Source: Desulfobacterales bacterium HSG2
GTDB lineage: Bacteria > Desulfobacterota > Desulfobacteria > Desulfobacterales > 4be13
Length of the DNA: 32,678 nucleotides
Direction of reading: 5' to 3'
Assembly (NCBI GenBank): GCA_030378035.1
Contig: JAUCGI010000047.1
Location: 2,621 to 35,298, forward strand
This document shows, piece by piece, positions 14,457-23,248 of the stretch. Under the pieces are notes generated by a model. It ran no database searches. It was not told the DNA's origin and saw only the letters and a program-made list of their open reading frames with translations. A program made the position numbers and the translations under genes. Every line of letters begins with the position of its first letter. Position 1 is the stretch's first letter.

Positions 14457-14700
14457 TCCACTGTCATTCCGGGAATCTACACGGATTGTGGGTAAGAAAG
14501 GATTACAATCCGGTGTTGTTCCGGGAATCTACACGGATTGTGGATAAGAAAGGATTACACCCCCTGTTATCCCGGGCATCTGCACGGATTGCACCTCCCT
14601 GTCATTCCGGGCATCTACACGGATTGTGGATAAGAAAGGATTACAGGCCCCTGTCATTCCGGGCATCTACATGGATTAGCGATAAGCAGGGATTACGTCA
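14421..14700 (+). repeat. 52-bp direct tandem repeat
   Basis: Units starting GAATCTACACGGATTGTGG or GCATCTACACGGATTGTGG begin at 14421, 14473, 14525, 14576, 14611 and 14663. The period is 52 bp, with the fourth unit shortened to 35 bp. Each full unit continues with TAAGAAAGGATTA and a TGTCATTCCGGG phrase. The first unit supplies the last codons and stop of the large-subunit gene. No gene lies between this array and the start at 14793; the remaining bases carry the leader with AAGGAG. Confidence 0.88.
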
Positions 14701-14792
14701 ATGGAAATTTGTTTTCAGGCGGAGACACTAAACCGTTCGGAGTTCCGCATTCAGGCGGAATTCCCTGCTTCAATCTGAAATAAGGAGAAATC

Positions 14793-17700
14793 ATGGATTA
14801 TGAAGAACTAAACCGACGGGTGCGGGAGACCTACCCGTTTCCCATTGCCCATGCGCACAAGAAGGCTTTGGGTTCGCTGGATGATCTGGAGAAGCTGAAG
14901 TGCATCCTTGAAACCGCGGAGATCACCATCCAGTTTCTGGCCCTGCTCTCCCTGGCCCAGGTGCGCCAGGATCTGCTCACACAGAATACGATCACCAAGG
15001 GGAGTCTGGAAGAGACCGTGAGGGAGAATCTCCCCAACCCCTCTTTTGGCAAATGGTACGGTCTCGCACGGGAGACGGTGAAGGCGTATCACGGCCGGAG
15101 AGATCAGCTAATTGTGCCGGAGCTGGCCGATTTCTGGTTTCGGAATCTCTCTGCGAAAAAACTCCGTCTTCAGCCGCTTCACACAAAGGTCATGGAACCG
15201 TTTATGAAACTGCGGAACGACTTTCATCACGGCCGGCTCAAAACCGGGGTGGGGGAAAGAGCCGCGGAGGGGCTGGAATGGCTGAACCGTCTGCTCGAAG
15301 CGGTCCGGTTTCTCTCTGACTATCAGTTGTCGTTTGCCCAGAGGATTCTTCTCGACAAGGATTCGGACAGAAACATGTGTCATATCCACGAGCTGACGCT
15401 GTTCAGCGGATGTTTCAGCAGTTTTGACCGGCGCAGGTGGCAGTCCGATATCCATCTGGAGCCGAAATCGGTTATCTTTCTCCATCCCGGGGACAAGAGA
15501 TACCTTGTGCTTGAGCCGTTTGTCATCTTCACCGATCAGGTCAGGGGTGTGCCGGATGTGTTTTTGCTGAACAATGTCGCCAAAGGCATACCGGCTTACG
15601 TCTCCTCCCAGTTCGGCGAGGCGGTGGTGACGACGAATGAGGGGTGGATCGACGGAGATCGCTATCGGGAGGCCCTTGGCGGATTTTTCGATCTCATGCG
15701 CCTGTCAGACCCGTCTGAGGAGGAGGCTGAGATTGAGGAGGAGCCTCTGCCGGAGGATGACAGCCTGTTTCCCACCGCAGAAGTGTTTCAGCGGAGATAT
15801 CGGGATTCGGACCGCGTTGTCGAGCATAAGAGTCCCTACAAATTTCTGGACTACTACAATCCCGAAGACCGGGATATTTTCTTCGGGAGGGACAAAGAAG
15901 TCCGGATCCTGCAACAGAAATTTTACAACAGCCGTCTGCTGGTGCTGCACGGAGAATCGGGGACAGGGAAGACATCGCTGATACGGGCGGGGCTGATTCC
16001 GGCGCTGTCTCCGGAGATTTATGTTCCGGCTTATGTCAGGGTGCTGAGGGAGCCGCTGCGGGAGATCAAAAGAGAGCTGATCCGGCAGTTGAATCTGGAT
16101 GAGCGTCATCTGGAACTTTCTCTGGCGGAGTTTCTGATGAAGGAGACGGAGCGTCTGAGCAGAACGGTGGTGATTGTTCTGGATCAGTTTGAGGAGTTTT
16201 TCCTGCGGTTTCCGGAAGAGGTGCGTCAGGAGTTTGAAAAGGAGCTGGGTGCGTGTGTGGAGGTGGCCCATCTGGATGTGAAATTTCTCATATCCCTGCG
16301 GGCAGACTATTTCTCATATCTGGCGAGCTTTGAATCCTCGGTTCCCCGGATATTCACCCATCAGGTTCAGTTGGCACCTCTGAGCGAAGTTCAGGCATCG
16401 GAGGCGATTGTGAGGCCCCCGGAACAGTTGGGAATGACGGTGGATGGAAACATGGTTCGGGAAAAGCTGCTGCCGGATCTGCTGTCTCCGGAAGGAGTTG
16501 AGGCACCTCTGTTGCAGATTGTCTGTGATGCGCTTTATCAGAATGCTCAGAGTGAGGGGCGGGCTGAAATCGGCATGGAGGATTATGAGGCGATTGGTGA
16601 TGTCAGGGGCGCTCTGGGGGATTATCTGGATACGAGGCTGCGTCAGTTCGGGAAGGGGCAGCACAAAGCCAGGGCGGTTCTGAAATCTCTGGTGACGGCA
16701 GAGGGTACGAAACGGGCTTCTTTTGCGGAAGAGCTGGTCTCCCGGATCAACAGTTCGGGGTTGGAGATGGGTGAGGAGGAGCTGGGGAGGGATTATCTGG
16801 ACAGATTTGTCCGGGATCGGCTGGTCCGGGTGGAAGATGCGGAGGGTGAGGCGCGGTATGAGTTGAGCCATGAGTATCTGGTGAGGCATATCGGGGCATG
16901 GATTGAGGAGAGCGAGAGGGAGGTGACAAAGGCTCTTGAGGTGATTGACCGTGCTTATGAAGCATATCACTCAACCGGTCTGCTGCTGGAAGTCAGTGCT
17001 TTGGAAATGATTACGCCTTTTAGGGAGCAGTTGATTCTGACGCCTGAGAAGCAGGGGTTTGTGGATCGGTCGAAAAGGCAGGTGAGGAAAAAGCGGCGGG
17101 GGCTGCTGTTGAAGGTTGGGTTTTTGCTGATGTTTGTGGCGGTGCTTGTGGGGGGGATTTTTGGGTATCAGACGTATAGGGCTTATCAGGAGGCTGTTCG
17201 GCAAAAGGTGCGGGCAGAGGCAAATGCTTTGGAAGCGGAGCAGAAGGGGAAAGAAGCGAATGAACGGCTGGTTGAAGCACGGCATAATCTGGGGGTTGTT
17301 TTCAGTGAGAAAGCGGAAAGGGCGATAGAAAGCAAAAATTTTAATACCGGGAGGCTTTATGCACTTCATGCTCTTGCCAGCTTTGATCCGGATCGGTCAG
17401 GGGCCGGAAAAGCAAAGACGACCAAGATGGTTATGAGTCATCCAGTTTACCCGGTGATTTTTTCATCGCCTGTCGGTTCCCATCATAATAATGCTGTCTG
17501 GAGCGTGAGTTTTTCTCATGACGAAAAGACCCTGGCATCGGGGTCAAATGACAATACCATCCGGCTGTGGGATGCGGAGACCGGCAAACAAAAAGGAGTG
17601 CTGACCGGGCATACGAATGATGTCAGAAGCGTGAGTTTTTCTCCGGGCGGAAAGACCCTGGCATCGGGGTCCCGGGACAGTACCATCCGGCTGTGGGATG

Positions 17701-19652
17701 CGGAGACCGGCAGAGAAAAGAGCCTGCTGACCGGGCATACGTCTTATGTCAGCAGCGTGAGTTTTTCTCCGGACGGAAAGACCCTGGCATCGGGGTCAGG
17801 AGACAAGACCATCCGGCTGTGGGATGCGGAGACCGGCAGAGAGAAGAGCCTGCTGTCCGGGCATACGTCTCCTGTCAGCAGCGTGAGTTTTTCTCCTGAC
17901 GGAAAGACCCTGGCATCGGGGTCCAGTGACAATACCATCCGGTTGTGGGATGCGGAGACCGGCAGAGAAAAGAGCCTGCTGACCGGGCATACGTCTTATG
18001 TCAGCAGCGTGAGTTTTTCCCCGGACGGAAAGACCCTGGCATCGGGGTCCCGGGACAGTACCATCCGGCTGTGGGATGCGGAGACCGGCAGAGAAAAGAG
18101 CCTGCTGACCGGGCATACGGATCCTGTCATCAGCGTGAGTTTTTCTCCTGACGGAAAGACCCTGGCATCGGGGTCAGGAGACAAGACCATCCGGCTGTGG
18201 GATGCGGAGACCGGCAGAGAAAAGAGCCTGATGACCGGGCATACGTCTTGGGTCTTCAGCGTGAGTTTTTCTCCTGACGGAAAGACCCTGGCATCGGGGT
18301 CACGGGACAGTACCATCCGGTTGTGGGATGCGGAGACCGGCAGAGAGAAGAGCCTGCTGACCGGGCATACGGATTCTGTCAGAAGCGTGAGTTTTTCCCC
18401 GGACGGAAAGATCCTGGCATCGGGGTCCCGGGACAGTACCATCCGGTTGTGGGATGCGGAGACCGGCAGAGAGAAGAGCCTGCTGACCGGGCATACGTCT
18501 CCTGTCAGCAGCGTGAGTTTTTCTCCTGACGGAAAGACCCTGGCATCGGGGTCCTGGGACAATACCATCCGGCTGTGGGATGCGGAGACCGGCAGAGAAA
18601 GGAGCCTGCTGACCGGGCATACGGCTACTGTCAGCAGCGTGAGTTTTTCTCCTGACGGAAAGACCCTGGCATCGGGGTCCCGGGACAATACCATCCGGCT
18701 GTGGGATGCGGAGACCGGCAGAGAAAAGAGCCTGCTGACCGGGCATGCGTCTCCTGTCAGAAGCGTGAGTTTTTCTCCTGACGGAAAGACCCTGGCATCG
18801 GGGTCGGGTGGCTTACTCAGTAATGACAAGACCATCCGGCTGTGGGATGCGGAGACCGGCAGAGAAAAGAGCCTGCTGACCGGGCATACGTCTCCTGTCA
18901 GCAGCGTGAGTTTTTCCCCGGACGGAAAGACCCTGGCATCGGGGTCCCGGGACAGTACCATCCGGCTGTGGGATGCGGGGACCGGCAGAGAGAAGAGCCT
19001 GCTGACCGAGCATACGTCTCCTGTCAGCAGCGTGAGTTTTTCTCCTGACGGAAAGACCCTGGCATCGGGGTCAGAGGACAATACCATCCGGCTGTGGGAT
19101 GCGGAGACCGGCAGAGAAAGGAGCCTGCTGACCGGGCATACGGCTTCTGTCAGAAGCGTGAGTTTTTCTCCTGACGGAAAGACCCTGGCATCGGGGTCCT
19201 GGGACAATACCATCCGGCTGTGGGATGCGGAGACCGGCAGGGAAAAGAGCCTGCTGACCGGGCATACGTCTTATGTCAGCAGCGTGAGTTTTTCTCCTGA
19301 CGGAAAGACCCTGGCATCGGGGTCATCTGACAATACCATCCGGCTGTGGGATGCGGAGACCGGCAGAGAAAAGAGCCTGCTGACCGGGCATACGTTTTGG
19401 GTCTTCAGCGTGGGTTTTTCTCCTGACGGAAAGACCCTGGCATCGGGGTCCTGGGACAGTACCATCCGGCTGTGGGATGCGGAGACCGGCAGAGAAAGGA
19501 GCCTGCTGACCGGGCATACGGATGATGTCAGCAGCGTGAGTTTTTCTCCTGACGGAAAGACCCTGGCATCGGGGTCATCTGACAATACCATCCGGCTGTG
19601 GGATGCGGAGACCGGCAGGGAAAAGAGCCTGCTGACCGGGCATACGTTTTAG
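14793..19652 (+). CDS. HEPN-like / STAND NTPase / transmembrane / WD40 protein, ended by an in-frame amber codon
   Basis: Domain order in 1619 aa: an N-terminal helical region with R141-N-D-F-H-H146 (KLRNDFHHG), which fits the R-x4-6-H catalytic motif of HEPN RNases. Next is a STAND-type NTPase (nSTAND1-like) with Walker A GESGTGKT at 387-394 and Walker B VVIVLDQFEEF with D464. One hydrophobic membrane segment lies at about 771-791 after a basic KKRR stretch, followed by a coiled-coil-like Ala/Glu/Lys region. From residue 901 come 42-residue WD40 repeats (SFSPDGKTLASGS-D-TIRLWDAETGRE), 17 of them before the stop. AAGGAG precedes ATG 14793. The stop at 19650-19652 replaces a Trp codon found at the same place in a sister repeat, and the frame then continues unbroken to 21110. 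By analogy with STAND immune sensors, WD40 repeats would sense, the NTPase would oligomerise, and HEPN would cut RNA; this is inference. Confidence 0.88.
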   Translation: MDYEELNRRVRETYPFPIAHAHKKALGSLDDLEKLKCILETAEITIQFLALLSLAQVRQDLLTQNTITKGSLEETVRENLPNPSFGKWYGLARETVKAYHGRRDQLIVPELADFWFRNLSAKKLRLQPLHTKVMEPFMKLRNDFHHGRLKTGVGERAAEGLEWLNRLLEAVRFLSDYQLSFAQRILLDKDSDRNMCHIHELTLFSGCFSSFDRRRWQSDIHLEPKSVIFLHPGDKRYLVLEPFVIFTDQVRGVPDVFLLNNVAKGIPAYVSSQFGEAVVTTNEGWIDGDRYREALGGFFDLMRLSDPSEEEAEIEEEPLPEDDSLFPTAEVFQRRYRDSDRVVEHKSPYKFLDYYNPEDRDIFFGRDKEVRILQQKFYNSRLLVLHGESGTGKTSLIRAGLIPALSPEIYVPAYVRVLREPLREIKRELIRQLNLDERHLELSLAEFLMKETERLSRTVVIVLDQFEEFFLRFPEEVRQEFEKELGACVEVAHLDVKFLISLRADYFSYLASFESSVPRIFTHQVQLAPLSEVQASEAIVRPPEQLGMTVDGNMVREKLLPDLLSPEGVEAPLLQIVCDALYQNAQSEGRAEIGMEDYEAIGDVRGALGDYLDTRLRQFGKGQHKARAVLKSLVTAEGTKRASFAEELVSRINSSGLEMGEEELGRDYLDRFVRDRLVRVEDAEGEARYELSHEYLVRHIGAWIEESEREVTKALEVIDRAYEAYHSTGLLLEVSALEMITPFREQLILTPEKQGFVDRSKRQVRKKRRGLLLKVGFLLMFVAVLVGGIFGYQTYRAYQEAVRQKVRAEANALEAEQKGKEANERLVEARHNLGVVFSEKAERAIESKNFNTGRLYALHALASFDPDRSGAGKAKTTKMVMSHPVYPVIFSSPVGSHHNNAVWSVSFSHDEKTLASGSNDNTIRLWDAETGKQKGVLTGHTNDVRSVSFSPGGKTLASGSRDSTIRLWDAETGREKSLLTGHTSYVSSVSFSPDGKTLASGSGDKTIRLWDAETGREKSLLSGHTSPVSSVSFSPDGKTLASGSSDNTIRLWDAETGREKSLLTGHTSYVSSVSFSPDGKTLASGSRDSTIRLWDAETGREKSLLTGHTDPVISVSFSPDGKTLASGSGDKTIRLWDAETGREKSLMTGHTSWVFSVSFSPDGKTLASGSRDSTIRLWDAETGREKSLLTGHTDSVRSVSFSPDGKILASGSRDSTIRLWDAETGREKSLLTGHTSPVSSVSFSPDGKTLASGSWDNTIRLWDAETGRERSLLTGHTATVSSVSFSPDGKTLASGSRDNTIRLWDAETGREKSLLTGHASPVRSVSFSPDGKTLASGSGGLLSNDKTIRLWDAETGREKSLLTGHTSPVSSVSFSPDGKTLASGSRDSTIRLWDAGTGREKSLLTEHTSPVSSVSFSPDGKTLASGSEDNTIRLWDAETGRERSLLTGHTASVRSVSFSPDGKTLASGSWDNTIRLWDAETGREKSLLTGHTSYVSSVSFSPDGKTLASGSSDNTIRLWDAETGREKSLLTGHTFWVFSVGFSPDGKTLASGSWDSTIRLWDAETGRERSLLTGHTDDVSSVSFSPDGKTLASGSSDNTIRLWDAETGREKSLLTGHTF

Positions 19653-20236
19653 GTCTTCAGCGTGGGTTTTTCTCCTGACGGAAAGACCCTGGCATCGGGG
19701 TCCTGGGACAATACCATCCGGCTGTGGGATGCGGAGACCGGCAGAGAAAGGAGCCTGCTGACCGGGCATACGGATGATGTCAGCAGCGTGAGTTTTTCTC
19801 CTGACGGAAAGACCCTGGCATCGGGGTCAAAAGACAATACCATCCGGCTGTGGGATGCGGAGACCGGCAGGGAAAAGAGCCTGCTGACCGGGCATACGTC
19901 TTATGTCAGCAGCGTGAGTTTTTCTCCTGACGGAAAGACCCTGGCATCGGGGTCCTGGGACAATACCATCCGGCTGTGGGATGCGGAGACCGGCAGAGAA
20001 AAGAGCCTGCTGACCGGGCATACGAATGATGTCAGCAGCGTGAGTTTTTCTCCTGACGGAAAGACCCTGGCATCGGGGTCATCTGACAAGACCATCCGGC
20101 TGTGGGATGCGGAGACCGGCAGAGAAAAGAGCCTGCTGACCGGGTATACGGATTTTGTCCTCAACGTGAGTTTTTCTCCTGACGGAAAGACCCTGGCATC
20201 GGGGTCATCTGACAGTACCATCCGGCTGTGGGATTT
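17493..20236 (+). repeat. 22 tandem 126-bp units encoding WD40 repeats
   Basis: Twenty-two consecutive units, each 126 bp (42 codons), are almost identical in DNA. Unit 11 carries a 15-bp insertion (GGLLSND region, about 18805-18825). Differences between units cluster in a few codons: the residue after HT, the residue before V, the two residues after V, and the residues flanking D in GS-D-T. The rest, including synonymous positions, is nearly constant, which points to continual homogenisation with localised diversity. Units 16-17 and 18-19 are a near-perfect two-unit duplication. Confidence 0.95.
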
Positions 20237-21110
20237 GTCGTTTTTGTATGACTCACGTCCCATGGAGGAAAAACTCAGAGATGCCGGGCAGGATTACAAT
20301 CTCAGACTGGTTAATCTTGAATTGCGGCCAATCCCGCCTGAACGAAACCTGTACTGCGTCAGACCCCGCCCTCCGAAGTGGCCCGAAACCCACCCCTTTT
20401 ATTGGCTGCGTAAAGCCGAAAGCGGGGATGCGGATGCCTTGTTGCAGCTTGGCATTATCCATAATCGTGATGGCAGCTATGAACAGGCGAAAGCATGGTA
20501 TCAGAAAGCGGCAGATAAAGGAAATGCAGAGGCGCAGGAAAGACTGAGATCGCTTCCAAAGCAGCAGGCCTTACATTTGCTTAAATATGTTGATGACTAT
20601 CTGAAACATAAGGAATATGACAGGATTATTGAGGTTTGCACTGATATAATCAAACTGGACCCGAATCTTTACAATGCTTACCGTTATCGGGGACTTTCTT
20701 ACGGCATGATGAATCAGTTGGAACAGGCAGAAGCTGATTATCGGAAAGCCGTTCAACTGTTTCCTGATTCCGAGATAGCTTTGGGAGATTTGGGATGGGT
20801 ATTGATTAGGCAGGGTAGGTTTGAGGAAGCACAGGAGGTGACTAAGAAGGCGCATGAATTGGACTCGGATAGTTTTGCCTGGACTGTTAATCTCGGTCAT
20901 ACCTATTTCCTGCAAGGCGACTCGGAAACAGCAAGAAAATACTATGAGAAAACCGTCTCCATAATTTCAAATGAGGAAGACTTCAGACCGGAACTTGAAG
21001 CGGATTTCAGGCTGTTCATTGGCAAGGGGTGGAAAGTTGAGGAAAGCAAGGCAATGCTGAAGTGGATGGAAGATGAGTTTCGGAAGAAGAAATCGTCCAA
21101 ACACGATTAG
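19662..21110 (+). CDS. C-terminal continuation of the WD40 protein: last WD40 repeats plus Sel1/TPR tail
   Basis: This frame is the direct in-phase continuation of the gene at 14793; only the TAG at 19650 separates them. The listed GTG start is simply the first possible start after the stop; no ribosome-binding site precedes it, so independent translation is doubtful. It encodes the remainder of WD repeat 18 and repeats 19-22. A linker follows, then a Sel1-like pair (WLRKAESGDADALLQLGIIH, YEQAKAWYQKAADKGNAEAQ) and three to four TPRs (YNAYRYRGLSYGMMNQLEQA, ALGDLGWVLIRQGRFEEAQE, VNLGHTYFLQGDSETARKYY), ending in a charged tail. If the stop is read through or is an error, the whole protein is about 2105 aa. 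Confidence 0.8.
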   Translation: MGFSPDGKTLASGSWDNTIRLWDAETGRERSLLTGHTDDVSSVSFSPDGKTLASGSKDNTIRLWDAETGREKSLLTGHTSYVSSVSFSPDGKTLASGSWDNTIRLWDAETGREKSLLTGHTNDVSSVSFSPDGKTLASGSSDKTIRLWDAETGREKSLLTGYTDFVLNVSFSPDGKTLASGSSDSTIRLWDLSFLYDSRPMEEKLRDAGQDYNLRLVNLELRPIPPERNLYCVRPRPPKWPETHPFYWLRKAESGDADALLQLGIIHNRDGSYEQAKAWYQKAADKGNAEAQERLRSLPKQQALHLLKYVDDYLKHKEYDRIIEVCTDIIKLDPNLYNAYRYRGLSYGMMNQLEQAEADYRKAVQLFPDSEIALGDLGWVLIRQGRFEEAQEVTKKAHELDSDSFAWTVNLGHTYFLQGDSETARKYYEKTVSIISNEEDFRPELEADFRLFIGKGWKVEESKAMLKWMEDEFRKKKSSKHD

Positions 21111-21185
21111 CGGGGAAAGGAACGGATGAAGATATTCAGAAGATGGCTTGCAAGACCATAAGGACGAATATCCGGGAATGTGTGA

Positions 21186-21330
21186 GAAATGCTGTCTGAC
21201 AGGCAAATATGACAACGGATTCCAGGATTGAACGGATATGTGACACCGGATTTCAGGACTGAACGGATATCAGAAAATCCGTTTCATCCTCTTATCCGTT
21301 GTCATAGTTGTCATATTCATCCTCCGATCC
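21186..21330 (+). repeat. Inverted intergenic repeat, left of the cysteine-rich gene
   Basis: The phrase AATATGACAACGGATTCCAGG with GAACGGATAT appears here and is then met in inverted form (ATCCGTTTCATCC and TATCCGTTGTCATA). It belongs to the family seen at 600-1353 but with a different linker. Together with 21940-22270 it brackets the small cysteine-rich gene. Confidence 0.8.
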
Positions 21331-21412
21331 CCGGATTTTCTCCCGGGTCATAAATACGCCCCGTCAGAACGGATCTGTCAGGCAGCCTGAGACAGACAAG
21401 GAGACAAACAAA

Positions 21413-21880
21413 ATGGAAAAAACCGTACATTGCAAATGCAAAACAGGATGTAGGAGCAGACGGTGTACCTGTCTGAAAAACAACGAACCCTGCGATGAGG
21501 GGTGCAAATGCACCGGCTGTGAAAATCCGCTTAACGGAGTGAATGTGGAGGAACTGTCCGTCTGCGCCGTTCAGAACATTTCCAAATACAAAAAACTCTC
21601 AGAAGCGGAACTGGAGCGGGAATATGAGCTTCCCTGTGAATGTGAGGAGGTGCCCCTGAAAAAGCTTCTGAAAGGCCACACCTGCCGAAAATGCGGGGAA
21701 CTTTTCTGGTATTCCCTCTGCTGGAATGATATCGTGGATGACAGCCACACATGGCATTGTGAGATATGCAACCAGTGCAGGGACTGGAGAGAGTGGCATT
21801 GCGAAATATGCAACAAATGCACTTATGGCCTATCACTGCCATGTCAGCATTGCGACAGGGAAGGGTACCTTTTTATGTGA
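21413..21880 (+). CDS. Cysteine-rich protein with tesmin/LIN54-type CXC motif
   Basis: A 155-aa protein with 24 or more Cys/His. Residues 7-36 follow the CXC (CRC) spacing C-x-C-x3-C-x4-C-x-C-x6-C-x3-C-x-C-x2-C (C7, C9, C13, C18, C20, C27, C31, C33, C36) followed by xNP. This is the zinc-binding, DNA-contacting motif of eukaryotic tesmin/TSO1/LIN54 proteins. The C-terminal half has repeated CxxC pairs ([43 protein letters not shown]), suggesting two or three zinc ribbons, two of them internally duplicated. AAGGAG at 21398-21403 places the start at ATG 21413. No neighbour explains its role. A nucleic-acid-binding function is plausible; the bacterial occurrence of the CXC spacing is unusual to my knowledge. 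Confidence 0.8.
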   Translation: MEKTVHCKCKTGCRSRRCTCLKNNEPCDEGCKCTGCENPLNGVNVEELSVCAVQNISKYKKLSEAELEREYELPCECEEVPLKKLLKGHTCRKCGELFWYSLCWNDIVDDSHTWHCEICNQCRDWREWHCEICNKCTYGLSLPCQHCDREGYLFM

Positions 21881-21939
21881 TGATCAGGTTTTCAGTCCGG
21901 AGTACAAAATTTACTGATTATAACGGTTTTTGGGGAGGC

Positions 21940-22270
21940 CCGGGAATATGACAACGGATTTCAGGATTAAACGGATATTCCCGGGTCAGATGCGACAGCA
22001 GATTCCGGGGATTAAACGGACATATCCGTTTAATCCTCCTATCCGTTGTCATAGTTGTCATATTCCCGGTCTCCTTCAAACCGATACTTCAGTCCGGAGT
22101 ACAAAACGGATTATAACGGATTTTGGGGAGGCCAGGGAATATGACAACGGATTTCAGGATTAAACGGATATTCCCGGGTCAGATGTGACAGCAGATTCCG
22201 GGGATTAAACGGATATTCCCGGGTCAGATGTGACAGCGGATTCCGGGGATTAAACGGACATATCCGTTTA
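21940..22270 (+). repeat. Inverted intergenic repeats, right of the cysteine-rich gene
   Basis: Three to four copies of AATATGACAACGGATTTCAGG / GATTAAACGGATATTCCCGG and their inverted forms (TATCCGTTTAATCC, TATCCGTTGTCATA) fill this gap. A direct duplication of the phrase CAGTCCGGAGTACAAAA (about 21893 and 22091) is included. No gene is seen. The array ends about 25 bp before the first CRISPR repeat. Confidence 0.85.
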
Positions 22271-22296
22271 AATAGCAATCCCTTAATATTGAGTCA

Positions 22297-23187
22297 CCGC
22301 CATGATCTTTGATGCCGAAAGGCGTTGAGCACCTAAGAGCCTCAGCGCATCTCCACTTACCAATTACCGCCATGATCTTTGATGCCGAAAGGCGTTGAGC
22401 ACCCGAGAGAGCATGTTTGATCCCGACACACGGGAACCCGCCACGATCTTTGATGCCGAAAGGCGTTGATCACCCAAAGGTCAATTTCCGACTGCCCGGC
22501 GGAGGGGCCGCCACGATCTTTGATGCCGAAAGGCGTTGAGCACGATATGGAAAAATACCATATGGTTACCTCAATAGGTCCGCCATGATCTTTGATGCCG
22601 AAAGGCGTTGAGCACACTCAGCCAATCGCTGTTTTCAGGAAGTTTGGGAGACCGCCATGATCTTTGATGCCGAAAGGCGTTGAGCACCCTTAAGAACAGC
22701 ATCAGTCTTATGGCCAACTTTACCCGCCATGATCTTTGATGCCGAAAGGCGTTGAGCACTGACCGAACTCAATATTGCGGCGGGAGCCGTTGACCGCCAT
22801 GATCTTTGATGCCGAAAGGCGTTGAGCACCGAATTTCCGGGGCTACCTGGCTCACGTTACAAACCTCCATGATCTTTGATGCCGAAAGGCGTTGATCACT
22901 TTTATTTGCAAAAAATAGTCTCTATGGAGGAATAAGGCCGCCATGATCTTTGATGCCGAAAGGCGTTGAGCACAGACCATATATTTCTCCGTCGGATGCT
23001 CGTTATACCCGCCACGATCTTTGATGCCGAAAGGCGTTGAGCACACGCGTGGAGAGCCATCTCAGACAGATCGGGTTGCCCGCCATGATCTTTGATGCCG
23101 AAAGGCGTTGAGCACAAACAACAGATTCATCTCGTTGTTGGTTCTATGAAGCCGCCATGATCTTTGATGCCGAAAGGCGTTGAGCAC
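22297..23187. CRISPR. CRISPR array, 13 repeats and 12 spacers, no adjacent cas genes
   Basis: Thirteen 36-bp repeats start at 22297, 22367, 22438, 22508, 22580, 22652, 22724, 22794, 22864, 22938, 23009, 23080 and 23152. Spacers are 34-38 bp and all differ. The repeat begins CCGCCATGATCTTTGATGCC and ends GAAAGGCGTTGAGCAC; its centre, ATGCC-GAAA-GGCGT, can form a 5-bp stem with a tetraloop. Variants are at 22438 (CCACG and GATCAC), 22508 and 23009 (CCACG) and 22864 (CCTCC and GATCAC). A 19-bp partial repeat (TCTTTGATGCCGAAAGGCG) is fused on at 23188-23206. The AT-rich left flank could be a short leader, but the strand of transcription is not settled. No cas gene lies in the window. Confidence 0.97.
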
Positions 23188-23248
23188 TCTTTGATGCCGA
23201 AAGGCGACCGACGGGAGCAGGGGGATTTTCCATCCTCTGCACGCTCGC

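Noticed and set aside
17996..19213. 405-codon minus-strand frame opposite the WD40 repeats
   Set aside because: It is the antisense translation of the 126-bp repeats; its 42-residue periodicity comes from the plus-strand gene and it has no start context.
17493..20236. Diversity-generating retroelement acting on the WD40 codons
   Set aside because: No reverse transcriptase, template repeat or adenine-specific pattern is seen; unit shuffling and gene conversion explain the variation better.
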